A stretch of 64,000 bases of DNA from Papillibacter cinnamivorans DSM 12816 (GCF_900176335.1 NZ_FWXW01000004.1:186001-250000); one strand, 5' to 3'. Positions 35,009 to 43,944 are shown, counted from the first letter of the stretch. The notes: a model not told the origin generated them from the sequence alone. Translations and numbers: made by a program.

Positions 35009-35467
35009 ATTCCATCCGTCTGCAGAATAAAAACGACGGTTTTCTCTTAAACTGTGCTTTTCAGTCAGGCGGAGGGCGGACGCCCGCGGGGCCGAATTTT
35101 GCATACTTCGCCCCAAAGCCGGTAAACACAAAATTCACCGACTTTTCCGTGACTTCCCTTTGGCTCATCTTAGCACAGCTGCGATAAAACCGCCTTGCCG
35201 CTGGTTGACTTCGTTTCCAGTCGTGTCCGGATCCATGATTCAGCTGAAAAATACTTCCGGTGGCGCTGAGCGCCGACTCATTGTATAATGGGAAACGGAT
35301 AAAGCCCCGCAGACGGCCTGGTCTTGCCGTCCCTGTCTGCGCAGTATAATATTTATTTAATAAAGCCATAAATTAATATTCAAATATCGGGGATGAACCT
35401 GGTATAGTATATGTGGTATGATAAGCACGGCGGGAGATAAAATTCATATGGAACTGGGAGCCGCGAA
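35009..35467. other. Non-coding gap with promoter of the flippase-like gene
   Basis: About 460 bases without a convincing gene. Near the right end, AT-rich sequence with GGTATAGTATATG (about 35399-35413) could supply a -10 for the next gene. A partial hairpin GCAGACGG...CCGTCCCTGTCTGC lies near 35305-35340. Confidence 0.35.
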
Positions 35468-36388
35468 ATGACCACGAAAATGAAATTAAAACTGTTGATC
35501 GGTGTTGTCATTACCGTCGCCATTGTCTATTATTCCGTCACTTCGTTAAAGGATCTGCATCCGGCTGCGCTCTTTCAGAAAAACATCAACTGGTGGATCG
35601 TGGCGCTCTCGGTCGCCGTCTATATCTATGCCAATTATATCCGGGGGCTTGCATTTACGCACGGTATCGATAAGAACATGGATCGGCTGACCGCCTTTCA
35701 GGTGATGGGCATCGGGCACGCGGTGAATATGGTTCTGCCTCTTCACGCGGGGGAAGGCATCCGCATTGTTTTTTTCCCGGCCGACTACAGCGTCAGACGG
35801 CGCACGGAGCTGATGATTATTTCGGCTATAGCGGACGTTGTCGCAATCCTCATGATTTCACTGTTTTCGGTTCCCTTTTCCGGATTTACGGATCCGCTTG
35901 TGCTCAGAACGCTGCGTATAGTATCATTGATTTGTCTCGGCCTGACCGCACTGCTGGTAATCGTCGTCCTTTTCGTTCCCAGGTTCCATAAATATTCCGA
36001 AGAGTATCTGAACCTTGCCATGGCGAAAATGATGGTCTGGGTTCTCCTTTCATGGATATTGCTGCTGATATCCGTCTGGGTGGGCCTGATTTCCTTCGGC
36101 TTTCCGATGGTGGAGTCCATACGCATATCCCTTGCCGTTTTTGCCGTGACGAACATCATCAACTTCATACCCGCCTCGCCGGGCGCCATCGGCCTTTTTG
36201 AATATGGGACCATCCTCGCAATGGCAGGGCTGGGGATTGACCGGACGGTTGCGCTGGAAACAAGTTTGCTGCTGCACCTGATTCAGTATATGGCTCTTCT
36301 GCCCATGGGAACGGTTTTGTATATTTTGGCGCTGCACGGAAAATACGGAGAGAAGCTCAGGAACTTTTTCAGAAAAAGACGGCAATAG
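35468..36388 (+). CDS. Lysylphosphatidylglycerol-synthase-type flippase domain membrane protein (UPF0104)
   Basis: 306 residues with about eight membrane helices. Family landmarks are the RGLAFTHGI and VNMVLPLHAGEGIR segments and the INFIPASPGAIGLFEYGTILAM motif. It corresponds to the membrane flippase half of MprF or AglD-type proteins, without the soluble aminoacyl-transferase part. Likely moves or helps export a lipid-linked surface molecule. GGGAG lies eight bases before the ATG. It is followed by a family 2 glycosyltransferase gene 66 bases downstream. The pair may decorate or export a glycolipid. Confidence 0.85.
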   Translation: MTTKMKLKLLIGVVITVAIVYYSVTSLKDLHPAALFQKNINWWIVALSVAVYIYANYIRGLAFTHGIDKNMDRLTAFQVMGIGHAVNMVLPLHAGEGIRIVFFPADYSVRRRTELMIISAIADVVAILMISLFSVPFSGFTDPLVLRTLRIVSLICLGLTALLVIVVLFVPRFHKYSEEYLNLAMAKMMVWVLLSWILLLISVWVGLISFGFPMVESIRISLAVFAVTNIINFIPASPGAIGLFEYGTILAMAGLGIDRTVALETSLLLHLIQYMALLPMGTVLYILALHGKYGEKLRNFFRKRRQ

Positions 36389-36454
36389 GAACGGCACGAT
36401 TCCGCCGCTGCCGGGTGTATAAAGACAAAAAATAAAGGAGAGACAAGAGCGGGA

Positions 36455-37462
36455 ATGAACAATACCAAACTTTTATCGATCGTTGTTCCATGCTATAATT
36501 CTCAGGACTACCTCCGCCGCTGCCTGAACACCCTGATTCAGGGGGGTCCGGAGGTGGAAATAATTGTTGTGGACGACGGTTCCACGGATAAAACGGCGGA
36601 AATTGCCCGGGAATACTGTACCCGCTTCCCCAAAATGGTCCGTCTGAAGCAAAAGGAAAACGGCGGACACGGCTCGGCGATCAACTGTGGGCTGGAGATG
36701 GCTGTCGGAACTTATTTCAAAGTGGTGGACAGCGACGACTGGCTGAACGTTCCGGCTTATAAGGAACTGCTCTCAAAGCTGCGCGGCGTCGGCCCGGTCG
36801 ATCTCGTCATCGCCAACTATGTTTATGAGTATGTCTATACCGGCAAAAGCTACACGGTGCGCTACAGGAATGTTTTCCCCCGGGACAGGGTCATATCCTG
36901 GGAGGAAATGCGTCGGTTTCGCCTGGAACAGCTGATGCTTATGCATTCCATGATCTATCGTACGGACCTGCTCAGGCAGTGCGGGCTGGTTCTCCCGGAA
37001 CACACCTTTTACGTGGACAATCTTTTCGCGTATCTGCCCTTGCCTTATGTAAGAAGCCTGATCTATTTCGACTGCGATCTGTACCGCTATTTTATAGGCC
37101 GCCCGGACCAGTCCGTTAACATGAATGTCATGGTTAAGCGCATCGATCAGCAGCTTACGGTTACATATCGGATGATCGAGGCCTTTGACGTCTACAGCGA
37201 TATCGGGTCTAAAGAGCTGAAGCTGTACATGATTCATCACCTTTCCATGATGGTGGCCACCAGCATCGTGTACATAAACCTTGCGGAAGAGAACGACAAG
37301 GCGGATCGTCTCAACGCGTATATCCGGCAGAAGGACGAGAGACTGTATGCCGCTATCCGCTGGAATTTCCTGAATGTCTGCGCAAACCTGTCGCAGGTTT
37401 TCGGGCAGCGCACGACACTGCAGGCGATGAAGATAGCAAAGCGCATTTACAAATTCAGCTGA
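36455..37462 (+). CDS. Family 2 glycosyltransferase
   Basis: 335 residues. GT-A fold hallmarks: LSIVVPCYNSQDYL (nucleotide-binding strand), VVDDGSTD, ENGGHGSAINCGL, and the metal-binding VVDSDDWLN motif. No N-terminal signal and no clear membrane helix, though the C-terminus is basic. It sits downstream of the flippase-like gene and may add a sugar to the same lipid or polymer. The donor and acceptor are not predictable. Confidence 0.9.
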   Translation: MNNTKLLSIVVPCYNSQDYLRRCLNTLIQGGPEVEIIVVDDGSTDKTAEIAREYCTRFPKMVRLKQKENGGHGSAINCGLEMAVGTYFKVVDSDDWLNVPAYKELLSKLRGVGPVDLVIANYVYEYVYTGKSYTVRYRNVFPRDRVISWEEMRRFRLEQLMLMHSMIYRTDLLRQCGLVLPEHTFYVDNLFAYLPLPYVRSLIYFDCDLYRYFIGRPDQSVNMNVMVKRIDQQLTVTYRMIEAFDVYSDIGSKELKLYMIHHLSMMVATSIVYINLAEENDKADRLNAYIRQKDERLYAAIRWNFLNVCANLSQVFGQRTTLQAMKIAKRIYKFS

Positions 37463-37613
37463 GGAAAGAGACCGCGTACGATTTCCACATACCGGATACC
37501 AACGAGCTCCGGGGGTACAGATCTTTTGCCAAAAACGGACCGGTAAAACGCGGAATGCCGGGGGAAATTAAGCGCTCGAAAGACGCTTCGGGCGCCGATG
37601 CCGGATCACTGCC

Positions 37614-38270
37614 CTACAGAAGTTCAAATTCGTCCCTGTGAAAATTCAAAACACCCTCTTTTCTGAGCTTTGAAAGCACCGCCGACATTGCGCTGCGCTC
37701 GACGGAAAGGTAATCCGCCAGTTCCTGCCGGTCAAACGGGATGCAAAAACGGCTGCTTCCCGACTTTTGCGCTTCTGACGACAGGTAGGACAGAAGCTTT
37801 TCCCGGGTGGAGCGCTTGGAAATGAATTCGATTTTTTGCGTCAGCGCGATATTCTTCCGGGCTACAATATCCAGCATGTTCTGAATCAGCCTGCTGTGAA
37901 AGCCGCACGCCTTCTGGCATGGAGCGGCAAGCCTGCGGCAGTCGATAAAAAGAAGCTCGCTTTCGGTCGTCGCCATCACGCTGACCGGAAGCGTTTTATT
38001 GTCCGCGCAGGCGAAAGATTCGCCGAACAGATTGCCCGGCCCGATTTTTGCCAGAATACTTCGATTTCCGTAATAATCATCCTGTACGACCTGTACCTGC
38101 CCGGACAAAACGATGCCGAAAGAATCGGTGGGCTCGCCGCTGTGAAACACGGCGCTTCCTTTCTCGTAATGAGCCTGTTTCGCGGACAGGCAGGACAGAA
38201 GCGGCTCCAGGTCGGACGTTTCAATCCCCAGGAACAGGTCGACGGATGCAAGGATATCCGGATAATTCAT
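37614..38270 (-). CDS. Crp/Fnr-family regulator (chromosomal paralogue of the type B island regulator)
   Basis: 218 residues from an ATG at 38270 with AAGGGA upstream. The much longer open frame to 39497 runs antisense through two real genes. It closely resembles the island regulator at 15012-15671, including the cysteine stretch IDCRRLAAPCQKACGFHSRL and HTH SVERSAMSAVLSKL. A near-perfect GTTGGATTTCCAAC lies in the divergent promoter region. Probably controls the next two genes and itself, and may cross-talk with the island copy because the recognition helix is nearly the same. Confidence 0.87.
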   Translation of the reverse strand: MNYPDILASVDLFLGIETSDLEPLLSCLSAKQAHYEKGSAVFHSGEPTDSFGIVLSGQVQVVQDDYYGNRSILAKIGPGNLFGESFACADNKTLPVSVMATTESELLFIDCRRLAAPCQKACGFHSRLIQNMLDIVARKNIALTQKIEFISKRSTREKLLSYLSSEAQKSGSSRFCIPFDRQELADYLSVERSAMSAVLSKLRKEGVLNFHRDEFELL

Positions 38271-38284
38271 CGTATGTCCCTTCT

Positions 38285-38326
38285 GTTGGATTTCCAACAT
38301 ACTTTTTTCTTTCAGAATAGTAGACT
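38285..38326 (+). promoter_or_regulatory. Crp-type operator and promoter of the chromosomal ferredoxin-cupin pair
   Basis: Palindrome GTTGGATTTCCAAC (38285-38298, centre 38291.5) with -10-like TAGACT at 38321-38326. The 29.5-base spacing is identical to that of the island promoters. Confidence 0.65.
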
Positions 38327-38375
38327 TAAAGCGTAAAGTCAATGGGAACCCCCTGGAAAGAGAAAGGTGACAGAT

Positions 38376-39077
38376 ATGTTCCGGAAAATCATCAGGATCG
38401 ACGAAGAGAAGTGCACGGGATGCGGAAAATGCGCCGAAGCCTGCCACGAAGGCGCTATCGGCATGGTAAACGGAAAGGCCAGACTGCTCAGGGACGACTA
38501 CTGCGACGGTTTGGGAGACTGCCTGCCGGCCTGCCCCGCCGGGGCAATCGGGTTTGAAACACGCGAAGCGTCGGCGTACGACGAGTCCGCCGTGCAGGAG
38601 AACAAACGGAATCGGCAGGACGGCAGCTCGTGCAGCTGCCCCGGCACGCAGCCGAAAGCCGTACGGCACGACTCCGCCGGTCAGGCTGCCGCCTCCGACA
38701 GGAGCGAACCCATAAGCCGACTTGCGCAGTGGCCCGTCCAGATCAAGCTTGCTCCGGTAAAAGCACCGTATTTTGCGGACGCGAATCTTCTCATTGCCGC
38801 CGACTGCACGGCTTATGCCCGCGGCGATTTTCACAGCCGTTTTATGAAAAACCGGATCACGCTGATAGGCTGCCCCAAGCTGGACGACGGGGATTACGGC
38901 GATAAGCTGACGGCGATTCTGAAAAACAACGAGATAAAAAGCGTAACGATAGTCCGCATGGAGGTCCCCTGCTGCGGGGGGATTGAAAACGCGGTGAAAA
39001 GGGCGCTGCAAAGCAGCGGAAAATTTCTGCCGTGGCAGGTCGTCACCGTGGCGGCCGACGGAAGAATCCTGGAATAA
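38376..39077 (+). CDS. Ferredoxin-like protein with 2x[4Fe-4S] domain (chromosomal copy)
   Basis: 233 residues from the ATG at 38376 with AAAGGTG upstream. Same architecture as the island copy: CTGCGKCAEACHEGAI and YCDGLGDCLPACPAGAI, a variable linker, then the cysteine-bearing C-terminal domain (CPGTQPK, AADCTAYARGDF, LIGCPKLDDGD, VPCCGGIE). The linker is the least conserved part, the C-terminal domain is highly conserved. This points to a specific function for the C-domain that is still unrecognised. Followed by the cupin gene. Confidence 0.82.
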   Translation: MFRKIIRIDEEKCTGCGKCAEACHEGAIGMVNGKARLLRDDYCDGLGDCLPACPAGAIGFETREASAYDESAVQENKRNRQDGSSCSCPGTQPKAVRHDSAGQAAASDRSEPISRLAQWPVQIKLAPVKAPYFADANLLIAADCTAYARGDFHSRFMKNRITLIGCPKLDDGDYGDKLTAILKNNEIKSVTIVRMEVPCCGGIENAVKRALQSSGKFLPWQVVTVAADGRILE

Positions 39078-39092
39078 AAGGAGGGAAAACCT

Positions 39093-39407
39093 ATGGTGGA
39101 ACAAGTATTTATACTGTCTGCGGGCGATGAAAAAGCAGTGGAAAAAGTCATCTTCGACGAGAACCTGCATTATATCCATCTGGTATTCGGCAGGGACGAG
39201 GGGCTTCCCGAGCATTATTCCAATGCAAATCTTTACATGACCGTCATAAGAGGCAGGCTTTCCATCGGGCTGGATGAGCAGGAGATCCACGAATATAAAG
39301 CCGGTACCTTGCTGAAGATCCCGTTTCATACGAAGATGAACGTGAAGAACCTGCATTCGGAAACGCTGGAGCTGATTCTTGTGAAAGCTCCTGCCCCAAT
39401 AAGCTGA
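39093..39407 (+). CDS. Small cupin-domain protein (chromosomal copy)
   Basis: 104 residues, close paralogue of the protein at 16506-16820. Same cupin segments ([41 protein letters not shown]). AAAGGAGGG precedes the start. Unlike the island, no rubredoxin or hcp follows, so the minimal conserved unit is regulator, ferredoxin-like protein and cupin. Confidence 0.82.
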   Translation: MVEQVFILSAGDEKAVEKVIFDENLHYIHLVFGRDEGLPEHYSNANLYMTVIRGRLSIGLDEQEIHEYKAGTLLKIPFHTKMNVKNLHSETLELILVKAPAPIS

Positions 39408-39486
39408 GGGAAACAGCCGGCAGGTTCTTTCCCAAAAACGGGGATATGAAGCGGGATGCTGAAACTCGGGAAAAACGCAGGCGAAT

Positions 39487-39535
39487 CCCAAGCACATAAA
39501 AAATCACCCGCCGGGTGATTTTTTATGTGCTTGGG
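39487..39535. terminator. Very strong terminator after the cupin gene
   Basis: A 23-bp perfect inverted repeat (arms 39487-39509 and 39513-39535, inner GAxxxxTCACCC/GGGTGAxxxxTT) with internal A/T runs, 80 bases after the stop. Confidence 0.85.
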
Positions 39536-39666
39536 AAGGGGAAAAAGTCGTCCGTATTGGCCTTTTCCGGAATGCGCATGAGTTTCAAACCAAGACGGAA
39601 CGTATCGTCGGTAGGGGAGCTTTGTAGAAACGGGAGCATTCAATACAATTAACCGATAAAAAGCAA

Positions 39667-39750
39667 AGACAAGACGCATGGCTGTCCCCTCGCCTTCGGC
39701 GAGGGGACAGCCATGCTGTTTCATTTGTTGTATCAACATTTTTATTGAAG
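39667..39750 (-). repeat. Dispersed palindromic repeat, copy 1
   Basis: Core is an 18-bp perfect hairpin (39677-39694 and 39698-39715, loop TTC). Conserved arms outside it read, on the minus strand, TTCAATAAAAATGTTGATA at one end and GTCTTGTCTT at the other. A second copy with the same flanks and stem, with compensating changes, is at 53757-53840. Looks like a REP or MITE-type element. Confidence 0.75.
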
Positions 39751-40037
39751 CCCGGTACAAGTATGATAACTTCCGAGAAATAACAGCGGGGAAGGGTTCC
39801 GTTTTGTTGGAGCGATATGGTATACTGGTTAAAGCGCGCGCTGGCTGGTATGCACGGTTTTTTCATTTTTCGCAGTTGGGTGTCTGATGCTTTTTTGCAG
39901 TGCAACCCTCGGTTGCGGATCTTCCAGGCCGGATTGCTGGAACGCAACCGCGGCATTGGGTAAGGTAAGGGAAGCCGGACACGGCGCTCCCCGGCACTTC
40001 CCGTGCCGGAGGGATTAAGAAAAAGGAGAACAGCCGG
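39751..40037. other. Non-coding gap
   Basis: About 290 bases. GGTATACTGG at about 39816 may be part of a promoter for the XRE gene. Otherwise no feature I can support. Confidence 0.3.
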
Positions 40038-40559
40038 ATGACATTGGGCGAAAAACTGCAGCAAGTGAGGCGCCAAAGGGGCCTTTCCCAGGACCGGCTG
40101 GCGGAAATGCTGAACGTGTCCCGCCAGGCCGTTTCCAAATGGGAGCGGGACGAAGCGGTTCCGGAAACGGACAAGATAATCCGCCTGAGTGAAATCTTCT
40201 CCGTGAGCACGGACTTTCTGTTAAAAGAGGAGCCTGCGGGGGAAGGGCGGACAGAGCGGAAACAGGAACCGGATTTTTTCCGGGAAATGGGACAGCTGTT
40301 TCGGCGAAAATGGTATTATCTCGGATATGCCGTCGTGGCCTGGGGAGCCTGGGACCTTGTGCAGGCGCTCTTCATACGCATGATTTGGGGAGGCATGAGC
40401 GGATATTTGGATGACGGTTCCGGTTTTTCGGTCATCGTGGGCGCTCCTGTGAACATGCTCTGGCTCCTTATAATTCCCGGCGTGGTCAAGATGTTGTGCG
40501 GCGCGTTGATTGTAATTTTCGGAAGACGATACTTGAAAAAGACGGAGGGAACGTTTTGA
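40038..40559 (+). CDS. XRE-family regulator with C-terminal membrane helices
   Basis: 173 residues. An N-terminal HTH of the Xre/Cro type (LGEKLQQVRRQRGLSQDRLAEMLNVSRQAVSKWER) is followed by two membrane helices near 95-115 and 135-160. Membrane-tethered XRE proteins of this layout are common in Firmicutes next to small membrane proteins that they regulate. AAGGAG precedes the start. The stop overlaps the TTG of the next gene, so the two are co-translated. Confidence 0.87.
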   Translation: MTLGEKLQQVRRQRGLSQDRLAEMLNVSRQAVSKWERDEAVPETDKIIRLSEIFSVSTDFLLKEEPAGEGRTERKQEPDFFREMGQLFRRKWYYLGYAVVAWGAWDLVQALFIRMIWGGMSGYLDDGSGFSVIVGAPVNMLWLLIIPGVVKMLCGALIVIFGRRYLKKTEGTF

Positions 40560-41089
40560 GAAACATATGGATCGGAATGATTTTGATTTTTCTGGATTTC
40601 AATCTGAACATCGGAAGCTCCCAGATTGGGCTCATCCCCGATTTTCTGGGCTATATCATACTGATAAACGGACTGTCAGAGATGAACCGGGAAAGCCCGC
40701 AGTTCGGCAGGGTGAAGCCCTTTGCCATCGGGATGGCCATATACACCGCGATACTGTATGTGATGGATTTTCTGGGGATTTCCGCCGCTTTGGGCGGGTT
40801 TCCCTACCTCTTGGGGGTCGTCTCCACTTTGGTTTCTTTATATATTTCCTATCATATCGTGACGGGCGTGCGTGAGATCGAGGAAACCCGCGGCACCTTT
40901 ATGAACGGGGACGCCCTGAAGACGGCATGGAACAGACTGGCTGTTTTCAGCGTGATCGCCCTGTTCGCCGTCTGGATTCCCTTTTTGGCTCTGTTTATTC
41001 TGATAGCGGGCTTTATCGTATCGATTTTGTATCTGGTCGCTTTCAACACAGCCAAAAAACTGTATTATGAGCCGGCGGCCCGGCTATAA
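40556..41089 (+). CDS. Small multi-helix membrane protein
   Basis: 177 residues from a TTG at 40556 that overlaps the upstream TGA and has GGAGGG seven bases before. An ATG further upstream has no ribosome site. Four or five hydrophobic helices (about 3-18, 23-40, 57-78, 80-105, 130-160). No recognised catalytic motif. Coupled to the membrane-anchored XRE regulator and probably its target or partner. Confidence 0.7.
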   Translation: MRNIWIGMILIFLDFNLNIGSSQIGLIPDFLGYIILINGLSEMNRESPQFGRVKPFAIGMAIYTAILYVMDFLGISAALGGFPYLLGVVSTLVSLYISYHIVTGVREIEETRGTFMNGDALKTAWNRLAVFSVIALFAVWIPFLALFILIAGFIVSILYLVAFNTAKKLYYEPAARL

Positions 41090-41125
41090 GCCCCCTGTGG
41101 AGAGTGAGAGGAGAAAACGCGGCAT

Positions 41126-41500
41126 ATGTTCGGTAACGGGTTCTTTTTTAGTATTTTTCCCCTGATGTTCGGATCGGTCTTTGTTTTTATAATTGGAATT
41201 ATTGTTGTGACGGCAGTTAGAGGCATCGGCCAATGGAATAAAAACAACAGGTCCCCGGTTCTGACGGTGGACGCCGAAGTCGTGGCCAAACGGTCGAAGG
41301 TGACGCACCACCGTCATAATACCTCGGATGCGGACCTCTATATGTCCTCTTCCACCAGTTATTTCGCCACCTTTCAGGTGGAAAGCGGAGACAGGATGGA
41401 GCTGGGCATGTCGGGCAGGGAATACGGGATGCTGGCGGAGGGAGACCTGGGAAGACTTACCTTTCAGGGGACCCGGTATCTGGGTTTCGAGAGGAAGTGA
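41126..41500 (+). CDS. DUF2500-type small membrane protein
   Basis: 124 residues. One N-terminal membrane helix (about 9-33) is followed by a small beta-rich domain (VDAEVVAKRSKVTHHR, YFATFQVESGDRMELGMSG, GDLGRLTFQGTRYLGFER) matching the DUF2500 family. Function unknown. The stop overlaps the GTG start of the NUDIX gene. Confidence 0.8.
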   Translation: MFGNGFFFSIFPLMFGSVFVFIIGIIVVTAVRGIGQWNKNNRSPVLTVDAEVVAKRSKVTHHRHNTSDADLYMSSSTSYFATFQVESGDRMELGMSGREYGMLAEGDLGRLTFQGTRYLGFERK

Positions 41501-41922
41501 AGGACACTGTGACGGAAGTGGTGGCGGCGCTGATATGGGAGGACGGCAGGTTCTTGATCTGCCGGCGCCCGGCCCATAAGGCCCGAGGCCTTCTATGGGA
41601 ATTTGCCGGCGGAAAGGTGGAGCCGGGGGAGACAGGGCCCCAGGCGCTTATCCGGGAGTGCCGGGAGGAGTTGGGGATTGAAATCAGCGTTGGGGATGTA
41701 TTCGCGGAAGTGACCCATGCCTATCCGGACCTGACGGTACACCTGACGCTGTTTAACGCCGGGATTAAAAGCGGCGTGCCGGAGATGCGGGAACACTGCG
41801 GCCTTCGGTGGATTACCGCCGGGGAAACAGCCCGATATGACTTTTGCCCGGCGGATCGGGAGATCATCGAAAAACTGGGCGGAGTATGGAAGAATGGTTT
41901 CGAAAAACCGGTACGGGAATAG
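41497..41922 (+). CDS. MutT-like NUDIX hydrolase
   Basis: 141 residues from a GTG at 41497, overlapping the previous stop. The complete NUDIX box is in the segment GGKVEPGETGPQALIRECRE plus ELGIEI (G-x5-E-x7-REx2EExG pattern). N-terminal EVVAALIWEDGRFLICRRP and the length match MutT/8-oxo-dGTP diphosphatase proteins. Probably cleans the nucleotide pool or hydrolyses a related nucleoside diphosphate. Confidence 0.9.
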   Translation: MKDTVTEVVAALIWEDGRFLICRRPAHKARGLLWEFAGGKVEPGETGPQALIRECREELGIEISVGDVFAEVTHAYPDLTVHLTLFNAGIKSGVPEMREHCGLRWITAGETARYDFCPADREIIEKLGGVWKNGFEKPVRE

Positions 41923-41966
41923 CTGGTTTAAAAAGCTGTGCAATCCGCTGTGTGAATAACAAAATC

Positions 41967-42006
41967 AGGCTGCGGCAAAACGATATCGTGCGTTTTGCCG
42001 CAGCCT
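41967..42006. terminator. Terminator between NUDIX and iscR-like genes
   Basis: 16-bp inverted repeat AGGCTGCGGCAAAACG/CGTTTTGCCGCAGCCT followed by CATATTTTT. Shared by the two convergent genes. Confidence 0.8.
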
Positions 42007-42084
42007 CATATTTTTGCAGTGCTTCGCTCTCATGGGTAGCTCCGCAAAGCCATAGGTTTACGCGTTTTTAGAACAAATGCCGCC

Positions 42085-42513
42085 TTATATGACATAGTCG
42101 CCGGAGGAGATGTTTTTCGCCAGATCTCCCACCGTGATCCCTTCAAAATAACCGTCGATCAGACGATCCAGCTCGGTCCACATGGGAAGCGTTCTGCAGC
42201 TTGCCGCCCGGCTGCAGTGAGCATCCTTATGCTCCAGACAGGCGACGGGCGCAAGCGTGCCCTCCGTCAGCTTCAGAATGCTGCCCACGGTGTATTCATG
42301 GGGGGCTCGGTTGAGCCTGTAGCCGCCGCCCTTGCCGTGAACCGCGTCCACCAAACCGGCTTTCGACAGAACGGTCATAATGCTTTCCAGGTACTTGGGG
42401 GAGATATCCTGCCGCGCGGCGATATCCTTCAGCGGAACGTAAACGCCGGTGTTGTGTTCCGAGAGGTCCACCATCACGCGCAGGGCATATCTTCCTTTTG
42501 TGGATACCATCAT
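42085..42513 (-). CDS. iscR: Rrf2-family Fe-S regulator (IscR-like)
   Basis: 142 residues. An N-terminal winged HTH (STKGRYALRVMVDLSEH..., DISPKYLESIMTVLSKAGLV) is followed by a dimer helix and the cluster-ligand pattern C-x7-C-x5-C (CLEHKDAHC-SRAASC, about 91-105), as in IscR. Such proteins sense Fe-S status or cysteine supply. It lies just downstream of the Fe-S/cysteine operon on the same strand and most likely controls it. GGAGGTG precedes the start. Confidence 0.85.
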   Translation of the reverse strand: MMVSTKGRYALRVMVDLSEHNTGVYVPLKDIAARQDISPKYLESIMTVLSKAGLVDAVHGKGGGYRLNRAPHEYTVGSILKLTEGTLAPVACLEHKDAHCSRAASCRTLPMWTELDRLIDGYFEGITVGDLAKNISSGDYVI

Positions 42514-42876
42514 GATATGGCACCTCCGGAATAAAATCGGTATTAAATCCTCGCAGCGGTTAAAATAGCGGCATCTTCCAAAAGCGCATCATGGTATAGG
42601 GGCCGCTTTGCGGCTATTGTACCACAGGCGCGAAGCGGCTCGTGGTATATGGCATCGCCGCCGGTTGCACCGCGAGGTGCGAGGCGGAGGCGCCGTCGAA
42701 CCTGGTATAATAGATGCTTTGCGGCTATTATACCACAGGAGCGAAGCGGCTCGTGGTATATGGCATCGCCGCCGGTTGCACCGCGAGGTGCGAGGCGGAC
42801 GCGCCGTCGAACCTGGTTAATAGACGCTTTGCGGCTATTATACCACAATGTGCTCGAGAGAATCAAAGAGATTGGG
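42514..42876 (-). repeat. Tandem repeats between mnmA and iscR
   Basis: A unit of about 110 bases is repeated: about 42600-42713, 42714-42823, and a partial third at 42824-42849. Each contains TTTGCGGCTATTATACCACA, a run ending CGAACCTGG, and a GCACC-GCGA-GGTGC hairpin. Where the units meet, TGGTATAATAG faces CTATTATACCA across about 11 bases, giving -10-like TATAAT on both strands. No gene. A leader or regulatory region for iscR is possible. Confidence 0.75.
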
Positions 42877-43944
42877 TCAGCGGATAGTGCCCCCGCCCAT
42901 GACGACGTCGCCGTCGTACAGCACTACCGCCTGCCCTCCTGCGACCGCACGCTGGGGCTCGTCGAAGACGAGATGCACTTTGGTCTCGCCGGTGGGCGAA
43001 ACGGTTGCCCGCTGCTCCGGCTGCCGGTAGCGCACTTTCGCCTTGACGCGCAAAGTACCCGGAGGAGAATCAAAAGCGATCCAGTTGAAATCCACCGCAT
43101 CCAGCTCTCTGGAAAACAGCTCTCCGTTTCTGCCGAGGATCACCGTATTGTCCTCCGCTCTCTTTTCACGCACATACATCGGTTCTTTCAGGGAAAGACC
43201 GAGTCCCTTCCTCTGGCCGACGGTATACCGGATGATCCCCCTGTGCTCCCCGAGGACATTTCCGCTGCTGTCGAGAAAGCTCCCGGGGTGCCAGGACCTG
43301 CCCGTGCGGCTTTCTATGACCGCGGCATAGTCGCCGCCGGGGGCAAAGCAGATATCCTGGCTCTCGCGCTTGTCGGCGTTGACAAAATCTTTCTCACGGG
43401 CAATATCACGGATTTCCGCCTTCCGCAGGTTTCCCAGAGGAAACTGCGTATGGGAAAGCTGCTCCTGGCTCATAAAATACAGAACATAGCTCTGGTCTTT
43501 GGTATCGTCCGCCGCTTTTTTCAGAAGACGGCGTCCGCTTTCCGTTTCAATACGCGCGTAATGGCCGGTTGCAATCCATCCGCATCCCAGCAGCGAAGCG
43601 CGTCGGAAAAGCTTGTCGAACTTCATGTAGTGGTTGCAGTCGATACAGGGATTGGGCGTCGCTCCCGCTTCGTAAGCGGAGATAAAGCGGTCGATGACCT
43701 GCGTTTGGAAGTCGTCCGTAAAATTGAAAACGTAGTACGGTATGCCGAGGCGGCAAGCGACGCTCCGCGCATCCTCCACGTCGTCAAGAGAGCAGCAGGA
43801 TTTCTCGCCCGGTATGCCCGCATCCTTGTTGTCAAACAGGTGCATGGTTGCCCCGATACAGTCGTATCCCTGCTCAGTCATCAGATAAGCCGCGACGCTG
43901 GAGTCCACTCCGCCGCTCATGGCGATCAGCACCTTACGGTTCAT
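42877..43944 (-). CDS. mnmA: tRNA-specific 2-thiouridylase
   Basis: 355 residues. PP-loop SGGVDSSVA (about 10-18) activates uridine with ATP. Catalytic cysteines are in NPCIDCNHYMKF (about 101-112) and SQDICF (about 199-204). The C-terminal beta-barrel is present. MnmA makes 2-thiouridine at the wobble base of Lys, Glu and Gln tRNAs using sulfur ultimately from IscS, whose gene lies in the same operon. Starts inside the nadA 3' end (11-base overlap). Confidence 0.95.
   Translation of the reverse strand: MNRKVLIAMSGGVDSSVAAYLMTEQGYDCIGATMHLFDNKDAGIPGEKSCCSLDDVEDARSVACRLGIPYYVFNFTDDFQTQVIDRFISAYEAGATPNPCIDCNHYMKFDKLFRRASLLGCGWIATGHYARIETESGRRLLKKAADDTKDQSYVLYFMSQEQLSHTQFPLGNLRKAEIRDIAREKDFVNADKRESQDICFAPGGDYAAVIESRTGRSWHPGSFLDSSGNVLGEHRGIIRYTVGQRKGLGLSLKEPMYVREKRAEDNTVILGRNGELFSRELDAVDFNWIAFDSPPGTLRVKAKVRYRQPEQRATVSPTGETKVHLVFDEPQRAVAGGQAVVLYDGDVVMGGGTIR

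Noticed and set aside
38271-39497. N-terminal extension of the Crp gene to 627 residues
   Set aside because: Runs antisense through the ferredoxin-like and cupin genes and past the operator. Family similarity and ribosome site begin at 38270.
42600-42849. CRISPR-like array
   Set aside because: Units are about 110 bases with no spacer variation, and no cas genes are near.
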